Below, piece by piece: positions 56,396 through 64,000 of a stretch of DNA of 64,000 bases. The position numbers and the translations under genes were made by a program. Origin of the DNA: Antitrichia curtipendula. Lineage: Eukaryota > Streptophyta > Bryopsida > Hypnales > Leucodontaceae. Each line of letters starts with the position of its first letter. Position 1 is the stretch's first letter. The notes under the pieces are model-generated. The model had not been told where the DNA came from, searched no databases, and saw only the letters and a program-made list of their open reading frames with translations. Location: contig OX579634.1 in NCBI GenBank assembly GCA_951230915.1, forward strand, positions 55,379,570-55,443,569. Direction: 5' to 3'.

Positions 56396-57578
56396 AGTAA
56401 GTTAGGTAGGATAGGATAGGAACGGATCCGGATTAGTAATCCGATCCGGTAGTGCTAGGAGGACCGGAAGTTAGGATCCGGATTTAGGTTGACTTTTAAA
56501 CAGCTCTTTTTGGCTTTTGTATTTTTGGAAGTTCTCAAAGTGTATATAATTCAGTCCTTGTGCTGAGGACTGGGAGTCTTTCCTTCTACATTTTTTTTGT
56601 GTTTTCTCCTTGTGTTTTCTTGTTGTACGTTCTCCCATGTTTTGGCAGGGTTGTGCGTGAGGGAGTTCGGAAGGCGCAAGCGGATGTGTTGGGAATTTCT
56701 CCCCTTGGTGTTTTTCTTGGTTCTAAATGCATGTGAGCAGATAAGATACAATTGGGAGTGAACTTCAGTGCCTCAGCGCGTCTAGAGTTTGAGATTCCGG
56801 GTGAGAAAGCCGTTGTTAGGCTAGGCGGATAGGGAGGGATTCCTTAGTCGCGCTAGAACTCCTGGGTGGGAAATCCAGTTGAGTGTCCAATCTCCTGTGA
56901 GGTCTCGCCATCTTAGCGGTAAACGGAAGAATTCTAGTTGACGTTGGAACGGACGGGTGCACTTGTAACCGCCTTAGCTTCACACAAATTAGGATTGCAT
57001 CAGGGTCGTTGTAGTATTGAGAGGATCGTGCGGGGGGTCTTTGTGTGACCAGCAAACCGGATTGCTATCTGGGCTGCTGTGAAGGACCAAACCGGATCCG
57101 TACTAGCCTAGGAAAGAAGAGATTAGGAAAGTGGGTCTTCAGCCACTATAAGTCACGGAAGGTGTGGTGGGCCTACCACTCTCAAAACCAAGCGGCGAAC
57201 CCTCTGATGGCTAAACAGAGGTAAAACGAAACCGGATAGGAGAGGAAATAGTTGTAAGTTGTCTAGAGCGGATTGGTCTAGACAGATGCCAGGATCGGAA
57301 AAGCTATGATCCTGCGGTTGTGTTGGTCTTGAGAACCGGAATACTAGTTGGAATCGGAAGAGTGATAGAATCCGGTCCTTTGTTTTCTGGGTGTTTGTGT
57401 TTCCGGTCATAGAAAAGGGACCGGAAAAGATGAATGTTACTACTGACTTGGCTTAGTTTGTTAATAAGGCTAGATACTTCACAGAATCTCGTGGGTTCGA
57501 TCTTTAGAGTCACTTAGTTATACTCTAGGGTGATTTTTGTGAACATAATGGGAAATTTACCTATCCTATGCTGCGACA
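56396..57578. other. 3' non-coding part of the TGTCGCA element, copy 2
   Basis: CCGGA-rich sequence without a gene, ending ATGCTGCGACA. The target duplication GAAGC follows at 57579-57583. Confidence 0.55.
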
Positions 57579-57583
57579 GAAGC

Positions 57584-58495
57584 TTTGAATCATTCCATTT
57601 AGATCTATGAGTCAAAAGTTATGAGGATTCTTAGTTTAAGGGTAGTTATGGAATTTCAACTCTAAAATAAACTTTGAAGTCTTTTATTTAACTCAATTTT
57701 TAATATTTTTGAAAAAAAATAAAAACATTGGGTGTAGATTGTTTATTACAACATTACAACCGTTGGATTGGCATTTTTCAATTCCATAAATAAATTCTTC
57801 ACAATTTAGTGTTTTGAATCATTCTCTACCTCTTCCTACTTACTATTTTTTTCCTATATGTTGTACAATTTCAAAATAATGATCTGAAAATTTTCAAGCA
57901 TGTAGCCAATTTGCCTTCAAAAATAAATCCAAAGAGTAACCACCATCTTGGACATTTTTTCATACAAATGTGACCTTGTGAAGGGCAGCTGCCCATTTTT
58001 TTGCTGGGACAAAAAAAGGATTTTTGTCAATTCAAACACTATTATCTTGCAATCCACATGGTGGAAAATTCTGAAATTTTTTCCACATCTTCTTAAATAA
58101 GTTTACTACAAGATCCTCTGGTTACATGTGTCCAAGAATGTTTTATTTCTAAAATTTGACACTAGTATTAGAAATGGCAGTTTTGGAATGTTTTTGGTGA
58201 AAACATAGTCAAAAACGATTAGGGGATAATGATAATAGAATTTGGTCATGCGCAAATATTTTTTATATTGAAAAGCAATACAGTTGATACTTGAACGATA
58301 CCGCTATGATGATACCAAGTACCAACCTCCAAATACATTTTAATACAATATATTTACATCAAAGTATTTTAGTACGTAAATGCTATTCGCCAAGATGCCA
58401 ATATTTTTGTACTATGATTGCCACACTCCATAATCCAATGGCAAAAGATTCCAAGGCCCACTCGATTGTGAGACAACGACTAAAATAGCTCTACC
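57584..58495. other. AT-rich K2 spacer, distal part
   Basis: Inverted match of 3,520-4,425, almost identical. No gene is seen. Confidence 0.6.
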
Positions 58496-58499
58496 TACT

Positions 58500-59597
58500 T
58501 TACTCGAAATCTGAATGGATGTCATCTCTACGTTTTGGTGGTGTGGAACCGGATCCATAAGTGCCAAGATATGGTCCTCCGCCCCAAGTGCATCCATAGT
58601 CGCTTGGCGTAGCTCCTTGATTGGGATTTCCATAGTAAGGACCTCCAAAAGTTGGAGGAGGAACTACATCACGGTGCTGAGACCTTCCTTGCCTTGGTTC
58701 AACATGACGAGAGTCTGTGTGACGCTCATATGAACCACCCGTAGTAGATCCGGACAAGTATTGGGAGCCTCCTTGGCTAGATCCAAAATCATGTGTGGTT
58801 CCATGGCTTCTTTCTGGGTTGTAATAAGTACCTCGGGGGTCGTTAGCGTAGTGTAAGACCCTTTGACCATCTTGTGAACTAGATGCAGTACAATCATGTT
58901 GGTAGGACCTGTCATGCCCGTGTTGTTGACCCCGATCCTCCATGCTTCTACGCATAGCTTCTTGCATTTGTTGATTGAACTCAATGTCTTCCCGAGCTTC
59001 TTGACGCTCATGTCCCATTGTAAATGTTACGGGTGCTGGATTGTCTTCTACATCATCGTCATCCAACCATTCATCCTCAGCATCCGGCAATACAACCAGC
59101 GGAAATCCAAACTGCCCTCGATTGGACCACATTCACATACAATCGCTCGGTTGAGTCCAACTCGTATAAATAACAGCGTCAGTGCGCTTCATATTGTCAA
59201 CAATTTTCCCGTAAATTGTGCGCCAGTCTACATCTTTGTGGAGTATAATCTCTACTCAAACCATGGCCATGTTGGAATAATTCATAACATTTGGTTTGGA
59301 ATCAGGCAGCTCAGCGCACCGCGTTACTTCCTCGTATCGATGCACAAAGTGTTGGCTCTCGCACGTGGAAATTTGTCCTTCCTAGCGTCGACCTTGCTTG
59401 TCTGCTCTTTCTTGTGACCACATTTTGGAGAGGTGCGTCATTTTGACGTACTTTTTGCACATTGTGCTGTCCCAAACCTTCTTGGGCTCTTCTTCCCATC
59501 CAGGTTGAGCTACATACATTAGATTTGCCCAATCTCTCTAGTTCATGTCCTGGGATGTGCCTTTGTTACTGGACCTTGAACTACTATTGCGAGGCAT
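58500..59597 (-). pseudogene. K2 second gene, broken by stops
   Basis: Same 1,098-bp frame as 2414-3511, from ATG 59597. At the first broken codon this copy has TAG 59540-59538 where K1 has TGA 2471-2473, both one step from TGG (Trp). The other stops are shared. The open C-terminal 210 codons (59132-58500) are Gly/Ser/Tyr/His-rich. It is the partner of the kinase at 27284-28768. Confidence 0.55.
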
Positions 59598-59859
59598 GAT
59601 AACCTTGATTAAAATGAAATGATTTGATGACAAAGTTCACATGAATCTTTAGAACAACTGAACAAAATGTTTGACACTTGCCAATGAAACGAGGTGAAGT
59701 TGTTAACAAGGTCTTCAAAACCAAGTAATCACCAAAATAATTTGGTGCAATTAAGTATCCGAGCACAATCGTTCATGCACCAAAACGAAAGGGGCACGTA
59801 GAGCCACTGGGAAGCACTTGATCATCCACTCCGCAAGAGAAACGATTGTGAGGAATGAG

Positions 59860-60223
59860 CCGTCCGCCACGCTATTTATGGCGTCCAAAGGCGGACCAGG
59901 CAATGCGGACGCGTATGTGCGAATCGGACGGCCCAGAATCGGACAGGCAGATCGTGCGGACGGGATTGCGTGGACGTCCCATCCGCACGTGCCCGCCCAC
60001 AAGATCCGTCCGCACGATCGCGTCCGCGAGCCCGATGCCCTGTTCGCCCGAGGGCCTGTCCGCGAGATCTCGTCCGCGGGACTGTCCGCGAGCCTCCCGA
60101 CCGCGCGGACAATCCGACCAATCGGACGGCCCGACCGCGTGGACGGGCCATCCGACCGTCCAGGGATGTCAAAAGACGTCCGGAGGTCAGCGCCCACGTC
60201 CGCCAGACGTCCTGTCAACCCTG
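59860..60223. repeat. CGTCCG-rich subterminal block with hAT-like end, outer end of K2
   Basis: Dense CGTCCGC/CGGACGG words. The last bases are the complement of CAGGGTTGACAGGACGTC, ending at 60,223. The K3 kinase starts only 85 bp further on. Confidence 0.6.
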
Positions 60224-60307
60224 AAAAAGGGGGGCAGTTTTTCACTTTGTGGAAGCCGAATTCCTAATTCCTTTCATTTTGATTATTTGTTACTTGATAC
60301 TGTCACG

Positions 60308-61975
60308 ATGGCTGGTCACAATTTCTCGAAGAGAAAGGTTGATGATTGGTGGACAAGTGTAGGAGATGCACCGATTATGGACCCGGATGCGGAATCACTA
60401 GAGCCCGTTTCAGAGGCCGTAGCTGCAGAAGGGTCCGTAGCTGCTGCACGTGGGGGGCGGAGAGTCTTCGAAGGCAAAAAACAACAACAAAAGAGCCACA
60501 AGGCTACAAATCTAGAGAAGTGGCCAAGCAAGGGTGCAACGCGGAAATTGCATGAAGTGGCGTTGGATTTTTTTGATCAGTATTCGATTTTGCAGTTGAA
60601 CACAACATACATCTCACGCGGATTACAGGGAGTGGATGTCATTAAACAAAAGTTCCACCACATGTTCTGGATAATAATGAGCGCAAATGAGTGGCATGAA
60701 GACCGCACAAAAGAATGCTTCAATCATTGGTTGGAGTCACAAGTACAAACGTGTATCTTCAACCTTGCCCAAGTTGCGGAAAAAATAAAAGGCTTTGAGA
60801 AGAGTGTAGTGCCCAGACAACAAGCATTGAATTTGTTGCACAAGAAGGTGTATTGGTGGCATGAAGCAGTGCGTGGATTGTCTTCAAACAACATCCGTTT
60901 TGCTCCTTGGTTTCAACGAAGTCAGAACTTGGCCTTTAGTCAACAAGCTGCAGGAGGAGTGGTTTTCCTAGAAAGAGGAGTGGTGGTGGTTCCTTTGTCT
61001 GGCCATAGCAAACAAGGGAGGCATGGGAGGGTGCGCAAAGTATGTGTTCAAAATTCAAAACATATTCCCGAGAATATGGAATTAGCTGGGAAGTCAGCCT
61101 TGCGCGTGGATGAATTGAAGAAGTCTAGGGAGAAGTTGTCCATCGAGGCATTGGTATGTCCGTGCGAGCATCCAGGGGTCATCAAATTCTTTGCTATAAA
61201 TGACATGACCATGGAGTGTTATTTGCAATGGTGGAATGGCGGTACTCTCGGCGCCATGTTTACTCGTGATGAGAAGAACCGAGATCTAGATGAAATTGGA
61301 GAGTTGGCTTATGATGCAACTCTTCAAACAATGCAAGCCATGAAACAACTCATGGCATATAGACGCAAGCGCACTGAACTTGCGTGGGCAATGATTTTCA
61401 TTGTAGATGCAGTGCAATAGTGCTCTGTTTTGCACAACGACATCACACCGGAAAACATTATGCTTCATTTTCTGAATGATGATGGAAGAACCGTGTGGAT
61501 TGGTCTATGTGATTGGGGAATGGGTAGCCGCATCAACAAAGAAACCCCTTCTCTTTACCAATTCAATTGTCCAAGGAAGTTTCAGGCAACCCGAGCGCAA
61601 CGTTGGTGGATGGCTCCTGAGTTGATGTACTTGACTGGAGAGACAGAAACTTCATCATCTCTTACTCGCAGGGTTAAGCCACCGTGTGTTAGTATACACA
61701 CGGACGGATACTCCATAGGGAAATTGGCTATAAAGGTATGGAAAAAAGATCGCGGAAATGTAGAGATGATTCCGGACCATACGGCATTTGGTACGTTTCA
61801 AACCATGTTGGGTGAATTGTGCAAGGTGGAGCCACTACAACGACGCTCGGTGACATATGTTGTGCAACATCTAAGTGGTGCTCCAACATTTTGGACACCA
61901 CTCGTGGATTGCTAACGCGAGGCCCGCAAAGAACAAGACCTTCAAGAAGAGCAGGCGCGCAATGAAGATTAGATA
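60308..61975 (+). pseudogene. TE-borne protein-kinase-like gene, K3 (divergent)
   Basis: ATG 60308 opens a frame of 535 codons to TAA 61913-61915, broken by TAG 61418-61420 just before the catalytic loop. After the TAA the frame continues as a charged coiled-coil-like tail to 61,975. Kinase blocks: W-W-N-G-G-T-L hinge, H-N-D-I-T-P-E-N-I-M catalytic loop, C-D-W-G-M, M-A-P-E-L (APE motif) and Y-S-I-G-K-L (subdomain IX). It shares architecture but only modest identity with K1 and K2, so it is an old, separate branch of the same family. The activation segment is better preserved here than in K1 or K2. Confidence 0.7.
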
Positions 61976-63290
61976 ATAGTGTATTACCATGTAGTTGCAA
62001 AATTAGTGTTTACTTAGCACATGCGGTTATTATAGTATGGCTTGAGGACATCCATAGCAATGTAGCACACTTTGTGGCTTCAATGCATTTTGTACTCATT
62101 TTGGTTTATATAAAGTTATAAACATATTTTATCTAAACATTGAGTTGTAAAAAACTTCTTGTCTTCCCTAACTTTATCATTTAAATTGAGTTTAAACAAA
62201 AATCTTATATCTTTAGTACTAAAAACTTTGAATTGTATATCACTACAAGAAATTTCAATTAGTTTTGTGGAAAATTGTAACTGTCAACATTTTTGTTGCA
62301 CTTCATGCCATAAATAAGTAAGAATAGAAAAAACAATTCAAGAGATTCTAAATTTTTAGTTTTTTACAAGAGGTACAAATATCAATAGAGATTTCTAGTC
62401 AGAAAATTCTTCAATTGGTTATTTTATTTTTCATGCCCAAAACTAGTAAACAACCACAAAGAAAAGCTTGAAGTCAAATTTGACTATCAAACCAAATTTA
62501 TATTTTTATTGAAAATCAGCATAATATTTTAATATTTTTTTCCATACGTAAGAATTCATTTTCTATTTATGTTTGTTTTTTTCATAAAATCTAATGGAAA
62601 AATGAATTTATTGTGATTTTATAAAGCTAAACGTGGAAATCAAATTTTATCAATTATAATATATATCAGAATAATCTGAAACTCTTACCATAAGTGAATG
62701 AATGAAAAACATAGTTTTATAATTTTAATTTTAATGAAATTTGAAAAAAAGAAAACATACATGAAAAAAACACCACACTATGTTATTTGGATTTTAACAC
62801 ATGGAGTTTTCAATTGCAATAACTCTTTCAAATTTTGACCTCGATGCTTGAATATTGAAAAAAAATAATTAAAAAACAATAGTGCCCCGAAGGCCCAATT
62901 TTCCATAAATCACAGTGAAAGTTAATCTGAAATTGCAAAGCTAGCATTCAGAAAACTAGTTTTTCCAAGTTTTAATGTTAATATCTTTCAATCTATTCGG
63001 TCAAACTTCATGAAATTTTTACCACGTGATAAAAAACATGTGAAGTATAAGATCTTACGGTTAGATGTTGTAAAAAACATTTTTTCCATATGTTGAGGCA
63101 AATGCAAGAGAAAAGACAGTTTTGCGTTGTTTTTTGTGTAATGACTTTTGGACTTTAGGGGTAAATAGTTCCATGAGAATGAAAGGAACAAAAGTCATAT
63201 TTCATATTAATGCTACTTTCAATATGCAAGGTATTGAGCCTCTAAAACCATTGCATTTGAAAATATGAAGACCCTATTGTCATTTCAAAA
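61976..63290. other. AT-rich spacer of K3
   Basis: About 1.3 kb of AT-rich DNA without a gene, in the same position as the K1 and K2 spacers. It is not evidently similar in sequence to them. Confidence 0.5.
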
Positions 63291-63294
63291 ACAT

Positions 63295-63984
63295 TCAACG
63301 TCTTTCATGCCTAAGAATGCGCATAGAAGTATTTGCATTTGCTTCTTGTACTATTGGTTCATTACCACCAATTTCTTCGAGTGGACCTTGTCGGGGCACC
63401 GGCCCCCTGTAATCACTATCTCTTGGAACCTCACCATCTTCACCTATAGTACCACCGATGGATTCACCATCATCATTGAATGGTGCACTACCACTTTCGC
63501 TGGAGGCCTCGGAATTGCACTTTCGTTGTGGTTGAGCTATAGAAGACAACGTCCGAAGAGGTCGTTGGCCCATTGCGTCCATAATGCCATCTGTATTGGG
63601 TCCTTCTGTTTGAACTTCTCTTAAAAATGGTTGGGAAGCCGCTTCTTCCCTCCTCAGCCTTCTACACGTTCTACTACTCACACGTTCACTAGTAGTACCT
63701 TGTGGTCATGGACGCTTCCCTCAATAATTGGCATGTATAGGTGGCCGCAATGAAGTCGTATTTCTAGTCGCACGATGTGACACCATACCAGCCAATCGTG
63801 TACCTATCGACAAAGTTGGTTCGTGTGGATGAACTTCGGAACTAGACGACCTTGATGAACTTTGGATTTGTAGATTTTCCAATATTGGCATTTGCCGTTG
63901 TGCAACTAAGACTCGATTTGGAGGGGGCATATGTGCTTCTCCACCTTGAGAGGGCCCTTCTCTGCGGGTGGTCCTCATGGGCAA
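63295..63984 (-). pseudogene. K3 second gene, C-terminal part (continues past the window)
   Basis: Two frames, 63984-63721 and 63681-63295, rich in Arg/Ser/Gly/Pro and acidic residues. They are convergent with the K3 kinase, like the second genes of K1 and K2. There is no sequence similarity I can trust; the assignment rests on position, orientation and low-complexity character. Confidence 0.4.
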
Positions 63985-64000
63985 TGACGGTGGTACTACT

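Larger units (their letters stand above)
29412..57578 (+). mobile_element. TGTCGCA-family element, copy 2, carrying nested insertions
   Basis: Starts TGTCGCAACC and ends ATGCTGCGACA, giving a perfect 7-bp inverted terminus TGTCGCA, with GAAGC duplications. Removing the nested insert (about 31,265-56,036) leaves about 3.4 kb, the same size as copy 1, with a homologous gag-like gene. It has no long terminal repeats and no polymerase or integrase. The 3' portion 56,396-57,578 is non-coding and CCGGA-rich, as in copy 1. Confidence 0.75.
20140..60223. repeat. Right arm of the large inverted duplication (opened by the 28-kb insertion)
   Basis: Without 29,412-57,578 and one GAAGC the arm is about 11.9 kb. 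Order: RING tail, H, AT-rich DNA, K2. The spacer between the arms is 16,891-20,139. Confidence 0.7.

Noticed and set aside
29412..57578. Single autonomous 28-kb element
   Set aside because: The gag-like gene continuity across 31,264/56,037 and the minisatellite continuity across 31,950/53,124 show it is a 3.4-kb element with nested insertions.
1..64000. Genome-wide nuclear code change with TAG as a sense codon
   Set aside because: Long intact frames here (635 and 553 codons and the hAT frames) contain no internal TAG, TAG occurs as an apparent normal terminator, and paired copies show CAG changed to TAG.

Overview
This is eukaryotic nuclear DNA made almost entirely of mobile elements. Multi-exon genes with GT-AG introns, a BED/hAT-type protein, degenerate telomere-like TTTAGGG/CCCTAAA tracts and nested insertions point to a plant-lineage genome. 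A repeat-rich streptophyte (charophyte alga or bryophyte-like) is my best guess, but I cannot name the species. I see no ordinary host gene, no rRNA or tRNA gene and no CRISPR array.

Outer framework (1-29.4 kb and 57.6-64 kb). A block holding a kinase-bearing element (K), AT-rich DNA, a truncated hAT-like gene (H) and the tail of a RING-finger gene (R) occurs twice in opposite orientation. The left arm is about 1.82-16.9 kb and the right arm about 20.14-29.41 kb plus 57.58-60.22 kb. The spacer (16.9-20.1 kb) carries the 5' part of the RING gene and its partner domain. Another direct copy of the RING tail opens the window, and a third, divergent kinase element closes it (60.3-64 kb). Modules are bounded by blocks rich in CGTCCG/CGGACG. 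Two block ends (20,139 and 60,223) have a hAT-like terminus, CAGGGTTGAC.

Insertions. Two related elements beginning TGTCGCA sit in the arms. A 3.4-kb one (9049-12470, target duplication ATAAT) carries one intact coiled-coil gag-like gene. A 28.2-kb one (29412-57578, target duplication GAAGC) split the right K element. The gag-like gene of the larger one is itself split by a second insertion (about 31,265-56,036) that contains a 23-25-bp AT-rich minisatellite. That minisatellite is the target of a 21,173-bp transposon (31951-53123) with about 28-bp terminal inverted repeats and a TTAA target duplication.

The 21-kb TTAA element is the most interesting object here. It has two divergent multi-exon genes. 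One encodes a DUF7869-like, probable RNase-H-fold transposase of about 1,063 codons. The other is a very long gene with a ParB-like motif and a C-terminal FCP1/HAD-like phosphatase domain. Around 40 copies of a near-perfect palindrome, consensus CATCGTGGGATCCCACGATG, lie in its introns, ends and intergenic DNA and essentially nowhere else in the window. Its frames are interrupted by single stop codons, strikingly often TAG, with almost no frameshifts.

Most genes here are decayed by nonsense changes. The best preserved reading frames are the gag-like gene at 10.1-12.05 kb, the hAT C-terminal frame, and the kinase frames apart from their stops.
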